Shown piece after piece: positions 9,729 to 18,409 of a stretch of 64,000 nt of DNA (positions within the stretch are counted from its first letter, which is position 1; every line of letters starts with the position of its first letter). A program made the position numbers and the translations under genes. The stretch is from CAVVIH01 sp963748295 (lineage in GTDB: Bacteria; Acidobacteriota; Vicinamibacteria; Vicinamibacterales; 2-12-FULL-66-21): contig CAVVIH010000005.1 of the NCBI GenBank assembly GCA_963748295.1, positions 372,001 to 436,000 of the forward strand, in the 5' to 3' direction. Below the pieces are notes generated by a model that saw only the letters and a list, made by a program, of their open reading frames with translations, made no database searches and was not told the DNA's origin.

Positions 9729-10718
9729 TCAGTAGAACCTTCGAAGGTCCATGCCGGCATACATGGACGCGACCTGATCGCCGTAGCCGTTGAACATCAG
9801 CGTCGGATGGTTCTTCAGCAGGCCGGGAATCCGCCGTTCGGTCTTCTGGCTCCAGCGCGGGTGATCCACGTCGGGGTTCACGTTGGAGTAGAAGCCGTAT
9901 TCACCAGCATTGGCTTCGCTCCAGGCGGTCCGCGGCATGCGATCGACGAAACGGATCCGGACGACCGATTTGATGCTCTTGAAGCCGTACTTCCACGGAA
10001 CCACCAGCCGCATCGGCGCGCCGTTCTGATTCAACAGCGGCTTGCCGTAGAGGCCGACCGCCATGATCGTCAGCGGATGCATGGCCTCGTCCATGCGCAG
10101 CCCTTCGACATACGGCCAGTTGAGCACGGGGCTCGCCAGCCCCGGCATCTCCGACGGACGGTTCAGCGTGGTGAACTCGACGAAGGTCGCTTTCGACGTC
10201 GGCTCGGCGCGCTTGAGGATGCTGCTCAGCGGAACGCCGATCCACGGGATCACCATCGACCACGCTTCGACGCATCGCAACCGGTAGATTCGCTCCTCGA
10301 GCTGGAACGGCTTGATCAGATCCTCGAGCGGGTAGTCCGCCGGCTTCGCGCAATGGCCGTCGATCTTCACCGTCCACGGGCTCGTGCGCAGCCCGCCGGC
10401 ATACCGCGCCGGGTCGGCTTTGCCGGTGCCGAACTCGTAGAAGTTGTTGTAGCCGGTGATCTGTTCGTAGGTGTTCTGGGGTTCGTCGGTCGCGATGACG
10501 CGCGGCTTGACGTTCGACAGCGCGAGCTGCCCACCAGATTCGGTGGTTTCAACCCCGAGGGCGGCATCCACGTTCGAGCCGCACGCCGCGGAGAGCGAAC
10601 CGGCCGCGGCGGCGAGAGCCGCCCCGCCGGCCAGCTTGATGAACTCGCGGCGTCGAAGGTACGTCGCCTCGTCCGTTATCTCCGAGGACTGGATGTCTGG
10701 CCGGCGCTTCAACAACAT
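9729..10718 (-). CDS. msrP: MsrP, molybdopterin-dependent methionine sulfoxide reductase catalytic subunit
   Basis: 329 residues. A twin-arginine signal (RRREFIKLAGG, residues 22-32) sends the folded molybdoenzyme to the periplasm, where it repairs oxidised methionines in envelope proteins. The sulfite-oxidase-type molybdopterin domain shows the Mo ligand Cys in RLRCVEAWSM, with KYGFKSIKS and the C-terminal LMFNGYGDQV typical of YedY/MsrP. It is translated with msrQ. It depends on molybdenum cofactor, for which moaA is in this window. The length and motifs are normal and nothing is broken. Confidence 0.92.
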   Translation of the reverse strand: MLLKRRPDIQSSEITDEATYLRRREFIKLAGGAALAAAAGSLSAACGSNVDAALGVETTESGGQLALSNVKPRVIATDEPQNTYEQITGYNNFYEFGTGKADPARYAGGLRTSPWTVKIDGHCAKPADYPLEDLIKPFQLEERIYRLRCVEAWSMVIPWIGVPLSSILKRAEPTSKATFVEFTTLNRPSEMPGLASPVLNWPYVEGLRMDEAMHPLTIMAVGLYGKPLLNQNGAPMRLVVPWKYGFKSIKSVVRIRFVDRMPRTAWSEANAGEYGFYSNVNPDVDHPRWSQKTERRIPGLLKNHPTLMFNGYGDQVASMYAGMDLRRFY

Positions 10719-10841
10719 ATTGCCGCTTCCTTATTGGCGCAGGGCCGCCTGCGCTACGAGTCCCAATTATCGATCCAATCAGGTGAACCCCAGCCATGGG
10801 TCGGGAATTCCCGCGCCAAAACCCTGTAATAGAATGCCCCC

Positions 10842-11534
10842 ATGCCGACGGAAGCCGTCGATCCGCGTTGGCCGAAAGTGCTGTCCCTCACCGTCCACGA
10901 ATTCCGCACGCCCATGACGGTCGTCGCGGGCTACCTGCGCATGCTGCTCAAGGACCGCGCCGGCCCCGTGAACGATCAGCAGCGGCGGATGCTCGAGGAA
11001 GCCGAGAAATCGTGCACCCGGCTCTCGGGTCTCCTGACCGAGATCAGCGAGCTGTCCGCGCTCGAAGCGGGAACCGCGACGTTCAACCGCAACGACCTGG
11101 ACCTCCGCGACATCCTCGCGCAATCCGTGGATGCGGTGCCGCCTCTGCCGGACCGCGAGATCAAGGTGGAGCTGCAGTCGGGCGACGGCGCGGCCACCGT
11201 CAACGGCGACGCAACCCGCCTCAGGACGGCGATGACCTCGATCATTTGGGCCCTGCGGCGAGAGCTCGTCTCGAGCGACCGTCTGATCCTGCATCAGCAC
11301 GTCCGCCCGTTCAACGGACAGACCGTCGCCTGGATCGCGATCGGCGATGCGGAGCGTATTCCGGCGCTGGCCAAGGCGGACGCCTCGGCCCTCACGACCT
11401 TCGATGAGTGGCGCGGCGGCTGCGGGTTGAGCCTGGCCGTCGCCCGTCGGATCATCAACGCGCACGGCGCCACGATCTGGTCTCCAAAGGAGGAAACGAA
11501 AGCGGGCGCGGTGGTCGCGATGCCCGTCTCGTAA
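10842..11534 (+). CDS. small histidine kinase without sensor domain
   Basis: 230 residues. A HisKA dimerisation helix with H-box LTVHEFRTPMTVV occurs at residues 16-28, followed by a HATPase_c region from about residue 110. The ATP-binding part is degenerate. No clear N-box Asn-rich motif is seen. The final region GCGLSLAVARRIINAHGATI keeps the G2 lid glycines. No membrane segment or PAS/HAMP domain precedes the H-box, so it must sense through partners or act as an adaptor kinase. No response regulator adjoins it; the nearest is at 27.6 kb. The methyltransferase gene follows after about 60 bases, possibly in one transcript. Confidence 0.75.
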   Translation: MPTEAVDPRWPKVLSLTVHEFRTPMTVVAGYLRMLLKDRAGPVNDQQRRMLEEAEKSCTRLSGLLTEISELSALEAGTATFNRNDLDLRDILAQSVDAVPPLPDREIKVELQSGDGAATVNGDATRLRTAMTSIIWALRRELVSSDRLILHQHVRPFNGQTVAWIAIGDAERIPALAKADASALTTFDEWRGGCGLSLAVARRIINAHGATIWSPKEETKAGAVVAMPVS

Positions 11535-11592
11535 CCTCTGGCATTTCGTTTGCTCTCCACAGCCCGCGATGAACGCGGCGCCGGAGGTCTCG

Positions 11593-12387
11593 ATGCGCAC
11601 CAATCCGGATGAAGCACTGCGCGAATGGGAGCAGGCCGAAATCCGGCGCAGCAATATCGAAGCGGGAAAAACCACGAGCGCCGACACCCGGTCGGACGAT
11701 CGGAAATTTGCCCGCTACCGGAACCCGCCCGCGGAAACGCCTTACCCACTCGAATACGCCTATCACCTGGTTGGGAACATCCAGGGCAAGCGCGTTCTCG
11801 ATTTCGGCTGCGGCAGCGGCGCCAACAGCCTGCTGCTCGCGCGGCGCGGGGGGGTGGTCTGCGGCGTCGACATCTCGCACGACCTCCTCGCGATTGCCAG
11901 GCAGCGGCTGGCCCGTTCAGCCGATCCGCTTCGCGCCGGGTTCGTCGCCGCGTCGGCGCACGACCTGCCGCTGGAAGATGGGTCGTTCGATCTGGTGTTC
12001 GGGATCGCCATCCTTCACCACCTCGATCTGAAACTGGTCTCGAAGGAAGTTCACCGGGTGCTGAAGCCGGGCGGCCGCGCGATCTTTCAGGAACCGGTAC
12101 GAAACTCCCGGCTGATCGAGCTGGGACGCCGGATTTTTCCCAATCGCAGCGAGGAGATTTCTCCATACGAGCACCCGCTCACCAGCGCGCAAGTCGTCGA
12201 ATTCGCGGCGCCGTTTCGCAAAGTATCGGATCGCGCGTTCACGCTGCCGCACGTGCGCCTCGCCAAGCACCTCGGCTGGTTCACGAAGAATGTCGATCCG
12301 CTGTACCGGCTGGATGCCGCGCTGCTGAAACGATATCCCCGGCTCTCGCTCTACTCGGCCGTCCGCGTGATCGAGCTCGCCAGGTAG
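11593..12387 (+). CDS. class I SAM-dependent methyltransferase
   Basis: 264 residues from the ATG at 11593, chosen over the ATG at 11569 because GGAGG sits 6 bases upstream of it. The SAM-binding motif I is VLDFGCGSGANS near residue 65. It is followed by the acidic VDISHD, the motif LPLEDGSFDLVF and a hydrophobic ILHHL, the pattern of Methyltransf_11/UbiE-like enzymes. The C-terminal ~90 residues form a cap that probably binds the acceptor. The substrate is unknown; a lipid or sugar acceptor is possible given the neighbours. Its 3' end overlaps the convergent kinase gene by 37 bases. Confidence 0.8.
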   Translation: MRTNPDEALREWEQAEIRRSNIEAGKTTSADTRSDDRKFARYRNPPAETPYPLEYAYHLVGNIQGKRVLDFGCGSGANSLLLARRGGVVCGVDISHDLLAIARQRLARSADPLRAGFVAASAHDLPLEDGSFDLVFGIAILHHLDLKLVSKEVHRVLKPGGRAIFQEPVRNSRLIELGRRIFPNRSEEISPYEHPLTSAQVVEFAAPFRKVSDRAFTLPHVRLAKHLGWFTKNVDPLYRLDAALLKRYPRLSLYSAVRVIELAR

Positions 12388-13394
12388 GACACGTCCTTCC
12401 ACCGGCGCCGCAGCAGCCAGCGGTACGCCGCGCCGCCGACCGGAATTCGCCTTTCCGCCAGCATCGCCAGGTGGCACACCGCGTGTTGCCACACCATCAG
12501 CGCGAACAGCGGCTCATCCGGAGAGAGTGACGGCTGGTAGCCGTCGAGGAGCGCACGCTGAACGTCGCGGGCGACCGCCGCATGGCTGCGCTTGCGCTGC
12601 GCGAACAGTCCGAGATGGAAATACATGTGCGCGAGATCGTGATAAACCGATCCCGCCTTTGCCATCGTGAAATCCAGCACCGTCACGCGCCCATCGTCGC
12701 CGACCAGCACGTTGGTGGGCGTCAGGTCGGCGTGGATCGCGACAGCGGGCACCGACGGCGTCCCGACCGCGGACGACAGCGCATCGACATGCGCCAGCAC
12801 TTGCCGGCGCCCGGCCTCGTCGAGCACGCCGGCCTGCAGATGCCGCAGCCGCTCGTCGATGTAAGCGCGCCGTTCGGAAAGCTCCACGCGCCCGTCGGAC
12901 GGAGCAATCTGCTGATACGCGCGGATCCATCGGCCGACGCGCCGGCCCACTTCGACGATCCGCCCCCTCGGCGCGGACGCGGCGGTCAGGAGGTCGCCGA
13001 ACGGACGCCCGATCACTTCAGCCGTGACGATCGCGCGATGTTGGGGAAGACAGGCGATGGGGCGGAGCGCGCCAAGCTCGGACTGCGCGGCAAGCGCCGC
13101 ATGCAGCGCGGACGTCGCACGAAACTCGCGCTGGAGAAAACGATCGGCCCTGGCGAGATCAGCCTCGGAGTTGCTCCGAGGCTTGTATACCTTGATGTAG
13201 GCCCCGGACTGCGAATCGCGGCCGGAGACCCGCACGTTGAGCACGCTCGAATACGGCCCGTCGATCCGCCTCACCGGCTCGATTTCGACGGTCTCCGCGC
13301 CGAAATGGGCCGCGGCATTGCGCGCCAGCTCGGCTATGACCGGCTCAAACTCGGCTGTGCCCCGGAACATCGCGCGGGAATGTGCAAGCCACAT
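12351..13394 (-). CDS. aminoglycoside-phosphotransferase-fold (APH) kinase
   Basis: 347 residues. The catalytic and metal motifs of the APH/choline-kinase fold are present: AIHADLTPTNVLV near residue 240 and VLDFTMAKAG shortly after. An N-lobe with IKVYKPRS supplies the ATP-binding lysine. Members of this fold phosphorylate small alcohols such as choline, homoserine or sugars, or lipopolysaccharide cores. The chromosomal EPS context makes antibiotic resistance unlikely. The position beside a methyltransferase and close to EPS genes would suit a sugar or lipid kinase, but the substrate is not readable. Confidence 0.7.
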   Translation of the reverse strand: MWLAHSRAMFRGTAEFEPVIAELARNAAAHFGAETVEIEPVRRIDGPYSSVLNVRVSGRDSQSGAYIKVYKPRSNSEADLARADRFLQREFRATSALHAALAAQSELGALRPIACLPQHRAIVTAEVIGRPFGDLLTAASAPRGRIVEVGRRVGRWIRAYQQIAPSDGRVELSERRAYIDERLRHLQAGVLDEAGRRQVLAHVDALSSAVGTPSVPAVAIHADLTPTNVLVGDDGRVTVLDFTMAKAGSVYHDLAHMYFHLGLFAQRKRSHAAVARDVQRALLDGYQPSLSPDEPLFALMVWQHAVCHLAMLAERRIPVGGAAYRWLLRRRWKDVSYLASSITRTAE

Positions 13395-13413
13395 TCCCGC
13401 CGCCCGAACCGTC

Positions 13414-16119
13414 TTACTTCTTGATCCGAATACCGGTGCCGTTGCTGCTGCCGTCCGGATCGTGATTCGCGCTTGACTGGTATGACCCGACCACCGATGT
13501 CACCTTGTTCACCGTCAGCTTGATCGACGTCGCGGTAAGAAGGGCGGCGGGAGACGTCACCACGCACTGGCCGCTCGCGGCGGTGGTACACGTGCCGGCC
13601 GCCGACGCGCCGCCGCTCCACTTGAATTTCACGACCGCACCGGCCACTGCCCCTTCGGCCGCGTCGTGAACGGTGATCGTGATCTGCGATTGCCAGCTGC
13701 TCGCGCCGATCACCTGTGCGCCATCGAGGTCGCCGACGTGCACCGACGCCGGCACGGAGACGGTGACCGATTTCGTCACCGTCGCGGCCGCCCCTTCGTC
13801 GTCGGTCGCGACCAGCGTCACGGAATACGTACCCGCAGCGCCGAACACCTTCGACGGATGCTGCGTGGTTGACGACGTGCCATCGCCGAACGTCCAGCTC
13901 CAGCCCGCGACCGTGCCGTCCGCATCGGTGCTGCCGTCCGAGAACGAGCACGTGAGCAGCGTGCACGTGAACGTGAACGCCGCCACCGGCGGGTCGTTCG
14001 GTTTCACCACCGTCACCGTTTGCGTGGCCGTCGACTCGAGGCCGTCGCTGTCGGTGACCTTCAAGGTCACGGCATAACTCCCCGACGCCGGGAACGTGTG
14101 CGGCGGGTTCGTCAGCGTCGACGTCGATCCGTCCGCGAAGTTCCAGTTCCAGGCCGCGAGGGTTCCGTCCACATCGGCGCTCGCGTCGGTGAACGAACAG
14201 CTGAGACCGTCGCACGCGAACGTGAACCCCGCCGTGGGAGCCTGCGGCCCCGGGCCAGAGACCCCGCTCTCGACGCCGGCTACCGCGGCCATCAGCGCCG
14301 CGAAATCGACCCCTACGTCCTTTCCGTCGGTGCCTGCCCCGTAGAGGGGGCTTCCGGGTCTGACGCTGTAGTCGCGGGAAGCGGGATTGGTGAACTGATC
14401 CTGGAAGAGGCCCGTGACGAGCGTCCCCGCGGGATAGCGGCTTGCCGAAGCGCCCGCGAGATAGTTCGCGGAAAACACGTAGCCCGGATAGTAGTTGTTC
14501 AGAATGCCGAGCCCGAAAGTGAAGTACGACCCGTTCATTCCATACGATCCATGCCGCGCCGCGTTGTTCGACATCGAGAATCCGAGCACTTCACGCGGAT
14601 CGGTCGACGTCCCGCCGTACACGTTGACGACCGTCGTACCGTCGCTGTCGAAGGTGTTGTTCTCGATCGTGATGTCCCGCGGCTCGTCGCCGATGATCAT
14701 GAACCAGGCGTTCCCGCCGAGCGACTTCTTGACGTCGTAGAACAGGTTCTGACGGAATATCAGGTTGCTCGCCTGCCCGCTCGGCCCGGTGTTGTCGTAG
14801 CCGAGGATGTTGATGCCGGCCGCGACATTACGGACGATGTTGCGCTGAAAGGTGACGTTTTCGACGGTGCACCAGGTGCAGGTGCCGCCGGAATTGCGCG
14901 GCGTGTAGACGATCGCGTAGCCCGCCTGCGCGTGCTTCCAGTGGTTCTGGAAGATGTTCGCTTCGACGAGAACGTTCCTCGCGTTCTTCAGCTCGAACAG
15001 ATTCTTCACCGTCCACATCGTCCCCGCGGTCGTCGGGACCGCTTCGGCCGTGCCGCCGCCACCGGTATCGAGGAACTCGGTCCCGGTTACGCTCCACGAC
15101 AGCGCCTGAGTGCCGCTCGTCCGTCCGTAGACGCGATAGTCGGTGGCGTTGGGAACAGGGTTCCAGCGAATCCGCACCGCGCCGCCGGCGCCCACAGTCG
15201 CCGACACTTCGGTCGAGACGCTCGAGCGGCCGACATTCGTCTGTCCGACGCCCCGCCGGGCGGTGACGCGATAGGCATACGTTCCGCCCGCAAGCGTGCC
15301 GCCACTCTCGGCGGCGGCCGTCACACCGCCCGGAGCGTCGATGATCGGCTGCATCCACGACATCGGCCGCGAGAAGAGATTGCGACGGATGACGATCCCG
15401 TCCGCGACCAGGTTCGCGATGTACGGATCGGACCCGCCGAACAGGACGTTCTCGGCCGCCGCCTCCAGGTAGTTGTTCTCGATCGTGAACGGTCCCGGAC
15501 TGTTCCAGGCGCAGATCGCCTGCGTGTCCTGCCCTGCCGCCTTGATGTCCGAGATGTGCGAGTCACGGATCTCGACATGCGTGGCGTTCGCCGCGATGCC
15601 GCGCTTCTGCCCGAGGAGCGGGTCGCCGTGAATGTACAGGTGCTCGAGCAGGAGATGATGCGGCACCAGCGACAGCGAGCTCTGCGCGCTCGAGCCGTCG
15701 CCAAGCCGGATGATCTCGGTGTAGCCGTTCTGGTTGGCGGCGAACTCCAGGTATCGCAGCCGCCAGTGATGCGCACCCGCCGCGGTCTGCAGCGCCGGCG
15801 CGTCATTCGGCGAGCGCAGGCGCGCCAGCAGCGGCGCATCCGCTGGCGTGATTCTCCGGCCTGGACCCGGCAGGGACGCGTCCGGCGTAGAGCTTCGAAT
15901 CACGATATAGGTGCTTCCGCTCTTCACGGGCAGGACGAAGTTGCCGACGAATTCCGCTCCCGCTGCGAGCAGGATCGTGTCTCCCGGCTGCGCGCTGTTG
16001 ATTGCCGACTGAAGGTCCCCTCCGGCCGCGACGCTGATCGTGGCGGCTTCCACCGATGAAACGACGAGCAGGCAGCAAAGTACCCACGCCGGTACACACG
16101 TCCAGCGAGAAGCGCGCAT
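13414..16119 (-). CDS. secreted right-handed beta-helix protein with FN3-like insert and two PKD domains (paralogue 1)
   Basis: 901 residues from the ATG at 16119 (GGAGACCTC just upstream), with a signal peptide ending near SSVEA. The beta-helix starts at about residue 30 (ISVAAGGDLQSAINSAQPGD). It resumes after an inserted beta-sandwich of ~100 residues (TYAYRVTARR to YRVYGRTSG, fibronectin-III-like). The conserved core GDPLLGQKRGI, QDTQAICAWNSPGPFTIENN and ENVLFGG is shared with three paralogues in the window. After the helix come two PKD domains (WNWNFADGSTS; WSWTFGDGTSS) and a C-terminal Ig-like domain. The fold is that of pectate lyases, alginate lyases and epimerases, so action on an extracellular polysaccharide is likely, but I see no proven catalytic residues. 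A sigma-54 promoter precedes it. Confidence 0.82.
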   Translation of the reverse strand: MRASRWTCVPAWVLCCLLVVSSVEAATISVAAGGDLQSAINSAQPGDTILLAAGAEFVGNFVLPVKSGSTYIVIRSSTPDASLPGPGRRITPADAPLLARLRSPNDAPALQTAAGAHHWRLRYLEFAANQNGYTEIIRLGDGSSAQSSLSLVPHHLLLEHLYIHGDPLLGQKRGIAANATHVEIRDSHISDIKAAGQDTQAICAWNSPGPFTIENNYLEAAAENVLFGGSDPYIANLVADGIVIRRNLFSRPMSWMQPIIDAPGGVTAAAESGGTLAGGTYAYRVTARRGVGQTNVGRSSVSTEVSATVGAGGAVRIRWNPVPNATDYRVYGRTSGTQALSWSVTGTEFLDTGGGGTAEAVPTTAGTMWTVKNLFELKNARNVLVEANIFQNHWKHAQAGYAIVYTPRNSGGTCTWCTVENVTFQRNIVRNVAAGINILGYDNTGPSGQASNLIFRQNLFYDVKKSLGGNAWFMIIGDEPRDITIENNTFDSDGTTVVNVYGGTSTDPREVLGFSMSNNAARHGSYGMNGSYFTFGLGILNNYYPGYVFSANYLAGASASRYPAGTLVTGLFQDQFTNPASRDYSVRPGSPLYGAGTDGKDVGVDFAALMAAVAGVESGVSGPGPQAPTAGFTFACDGLSCSFTDASADVDGTLAAWNWNFADGSTSTLTNPPHTFPASGSYAVTLKVTDSDGLESTATQTVTVVKPNDPPVAAFTFTCTLLTCSFSDGSTDADGTVAGWSWTFGDGTSSTTQHPSKVFGAAGTYSVTLVATDDEGAAATVTKSVTVSVPASVHVGDLDGAQVIGASSWQSQITITVHDAAEGAVAGAVVKFKWSGGASAAGTCTTAASGQCVVTSPAALLTATSIKLTVNKVTSVVGSYQSSANHDPDGSSNGTGIRIKK

Positions 16120-16185
16120 GAGGTCTCCGGGTTTTTGGCGTCTTATTGTTGGGGTGGCGCTCGTCACAACGCCGGAGTCTGGCTA

Positions 16186-16201
16186 GGCAAAGACGATGCC
16201 C
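16186..16201 (-). promoter_or_regulatory. sigma-54 promoter of beta-helix gene 1
   Basis: On the minus strand GGGCATCGTCTTTGCC gives the GG-N10-GC spacing with TTGC at -12. The predicted transcript start near 16175 leaves a leader of about 56 bases. The first base of -24 is G instead of T. Confidence 0.62.
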
Positions 16202-16342
16202 CAAGCTCTACTATTTAAAGCTAATCTTTTCGGAGCACTTTGCTGTTGAGCTATGATTTTGGGAGAACGCCATATGTGCCAGAACGTGACAGCGACTTAC
16301 GGAATCGTGATGCAGAACTGGTGAGCCGTGTGACTAGCTGGG

Positions 16343-16370
16343 AATCACTAATCACTAATCGCTAATCACA
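16343..16370. repeat. heptanucleotide array (unit AATCACT)
   Basis: Four consecutive units (AATCACT, AATCACT, AATCGCT, AATCACA) lie immediately after the stop of beta-helix gene 2. Related units recur in the array at 29.2 kb. Confidence 0.6.
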
Positions 16371-16372
16371 AA

Positions 16373-18289
16373 CTAGCGCGTAACCACCCGCAGCCCTCGC
16401 ACTTGCGCCGGCGGCGTGCCTTCGAGAGAAGGTGTCCCCGCGGTGGCGGCGAAGGCAGCCTTTACCTTCGTCAGGTCCGCGCCGAGATCGGCCCCGTCGG
16501 TCCCCGCTGACCGGAACGGGCTCGATGCGATCAGCCGGAAGTCACCGGCGCCGAGATCCAGGAACTGCGAATCGAACACCGGCGAAAAGAAGTTTCCCGC
16601 GGGATATCTGCTCGCCACGCCTTCCGACAGGAGATTGCGGACGACCTGCGCGTCTGGCAGGTAGGTGGACAGCGTCGCCAGTCCCGTCGACGACCCGGCG
16701 CCGAAGATCCCGTACTTGCCGTGCCTCGCCAGGTTGTTGGTGAACTTGAAGCCGAAGATCTCGCGCCGGTCGGTGGGCGATCCGCCGTAGACGGAGACGA
16801 GCGTCGTGCCCGAGTGCTCGATCGTGTTGTGATCCACGGTCACGTTGCGCGGTTCGTCACCCATCATCAGGAAGATTCCGGGGCCGCCCCATCGCGTCTG
16901 ATCGATCCCGTAGAACAGGTTGTGCGTGATGCGGATGTCCCGCCCCTGCTGGCTCACCTCCGGGCTGTCGTAGCCCAGGATGTTCACGCCCCCGGCGACG
17001 TGGCGGACGACGTTGTAGCGGAAGTCGACGTTCTCGATCGTGCACCACGTGCACGTACCTGACGAATTGCGGACCGTGAACACGATCGCGTAGCCGATCT
17101 GCCCGTTCTCCCAGTTGTGCTCGAACAGGTTGTATTCGGCGATGACGTTTCGTGCGTTCTTCAGCTCGAAGATGTTCTTGACCAGCCACTTCGTGCCGGT
17201 GCCCGGAACCTCCGACGGCGTGCCGGCCGTCCCATCGTCAGTGAATGCGGTTCCATCGGCGCGCCAGTAGGTCGTGCCGGCGGGCCCCGTGCGATAGACG
17301 CGGTATTCGGTTGCGTGTGCGACGGCGGACCACGTGAGCCGGACCGCGGCGGGAGTGGAAACCGTCACGGTTCGAACGACTGGCGACGACTGCGCGTAAC
17401 TCGTCTGACCGGCCGGGCGTCGCGCGACGATCGCGTAGGTGTAGCTCGCGGGCGCGAGTGTTCCCGCCGCGACGATGTCCGCTGTCGCCGCGGCCGGCGG
17501 CGGGACGATCGGGTCGCGCCAGGCCACCGGACGCGAGAGGTAGTTCTTGCGGAACGCGAGGCCCGTGGGTACGAGATTCGGAATGTCCGGTCCTGCTCCG
17601 CCGAGCAGGATGTTCTCTCCGCCAGCCTCGAGGTAGTTGTTCTCGATGACGAACGGCCCGGGACCGTTCCAGATCGCGATAGCCTGAGTGTCCTGACCAA
17701 CGCCCTTGATCTCGGCGATGTGCGAGTTGGTCACCGCGACGTTCGCGACGTTCAGCGCGATCCCGCGCTTCTGCCCGAGCAGCGGATCCCCCGTCACGTA
17801 GACACGATCGACCACGATCGTGTGCGGCACGACGTCGAGCGTGTGCTGCTCGGCGCTGCCGTCGCCCAGCCGGATGATTTCGCCGTATCCCTTGAAGTTG
17901 GGTCCGAACTGCAGCAGCTGAATGCGCCAGTGATGCGCGTAGGGGGCGGTCAGGAGCGCCGGACTGCTGGTCGGTGACTGCAGCCGCGCGAGCTTCGCCG
18001 CGGCGGCCGGCGTCATGCGCGTGCCCGGCGCGAACGGACCGGTCTCCTCCACGTCCGTCTGGACGGTCACGAACCCGTCGCCGCTTTTCTTCCGGAGGAC
18101 GAAGCTGCCGGTGAACGTGGCCCCCGCGGCGAGGAGGACGACGTCGCCGGGTTGTGCGGCGTCGAGCGCCTGCTGGAGGTTGCCGCCCGCGGGCACGCGG
18201 CGGGTCTCGGCATCCGCCGCCGCCACGACTACGAACAGAATGACCAGGACCCGGAGCCCGGCGCGACAGACACCCAGGGCAGCACACAT
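16373..18289 (-). CDS. secreted right-handed beta-helix protein with FN3-like insert (paralogue 2)
   Basis: 638 residues. The ATG at 18289 has GAGGTGA upstream, and a signal peptide follows (hydrophobic LRVLVILFVVVAAADA). The beta-helix begins RRVPAGGNLQQALDAAQPGD. The family core is present (GDPLLGQKRGI, QDTQAIAIWNGPGPFVIENN, ENILLGG). As in paralogue 1, a FN3-like domain (YTYAIVARRPAGQTS to TEYRVYRTGPAG) interrupts the helix. The helix then continues through WLVKNIFELKNARNV and CTWCTIENVDF and ends soon after the last turn, with no PKD domain. A role in binding or trimming an extracellular polysaccharide is inferred from the fold and the EPS neighbourhood. It is expressed from its own sigma-54 promoter. 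Confidence 0.8.
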   Translation of the reverse strand: MCAALGVCRAGLRVLVILFVVVAAADAETRRVPAGGNLQQALDAAQPGDVVLLAAGATFTGSFVLRKKSGDGFVTVQTDVEETGPFAPGTRMTPAAAAKLARLQSPTSSPALLTAPYAHHWRIQLLQFGPNFKGYGEIIRLGDGSAEQHTLDVVPHTIVVDRVYVTGDPLLGQKRGIALNVANVAVTNSHIAEIKGVGQDTQAIAIWNGPGPFVIENNYLEAGGENILLGGAGPDIPNLVPTGLAFRKNYLSRPVAWRDPIVPPPAAATADIVAAGTLAPASYTYAIVARRPAGQTSYAQSSPVVRTVTVSTPAAVRLTWSAVAHATEYRVYRTGPAGTTYWRADGTAFTDDGTAGTPSEVPGTGTKWLVKNIFELKNARNVIAEYNLFEHNWENGQIGYAIVFTVRNSSGTCTWCTIENVDFRYNVVRHVAGGVNILGYDSPEVSQQGRDIRITHNLFYGIDQTRWGGPGIFLMMGDEPRNVTVDHNTIEHSGTTLVSVYGGSPTDRREIFGFKFTNNLARHGKYGIFGAGSSTGLATLSTYLPDAQVVRNLLSEGVASRYPAGNFFSPVFDSQFLDLGAGDFRLIASSPFRSAGTDGADLGADLTKVKAAFAATAGTPSLEGTPPAQVRGLRVVTR

Positions 18290-18318
18290 GAAGGGGTCAC
18301 CTCGGTGATCCCCGCACG

Positions 18319-18334
18319 AGCAAGAGAAGTGCCC
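18319..18334 (-). promoter_or_regulatory. sigma-54 promoter of beta-helix gene 2
   Basis: On the minus strand GGGCACTTCTCTTGCT fits GGCAC-N5-TTGC with GG-N10-GC spacing. The predicted start near 18308 gives a leader of about 19 bases holding the GAGGTGA ribosome-binding site. Confidence 0.72.
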
Positions 18335-18361
18335 CGAAAATCCGGGGACTTTTCTGGCGAT

Positions 18362-18397
18362 GCGCAGATTCGGGCCGCTCGATTTCGTAATCTGCGC
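18362..18397. repeat. inverted repeat between beta-helix genes 2 and 3
   Basis: Arms GCGCAGATT and AATCTGCGC form a 9-bp stem with an 18-base loop, 13 bases past the stop of beta-helix gene 3 on the minus strand. There is no U-tract, so it may be a Rho-dependent stop or stabilising hairpin. Confidence 0.4.
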
Positions 18398-18409
18398 TCG
18401 ATTCTGTTA

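Noticed and set aside
9099..10829. A 576-codon plus-strand open frame over msrQ-msrP
   Set aside because: It is antisense to two well-recognised genes and has arginine/histidine-rich composition without motifs; an effect of GC-rich third positions.
12351..13394. An aminoglycoside resistance gene
   Set aside because: Only the general APH fold is present; context is chromosomal and envelope-related with no mobile element.
14020..16059. A 679-codon plus-strand open frame over beta-helix gene 1
   Set aside because: It is antisense to a protein with a signal peptide, PKD domains and three paralogues in the window.
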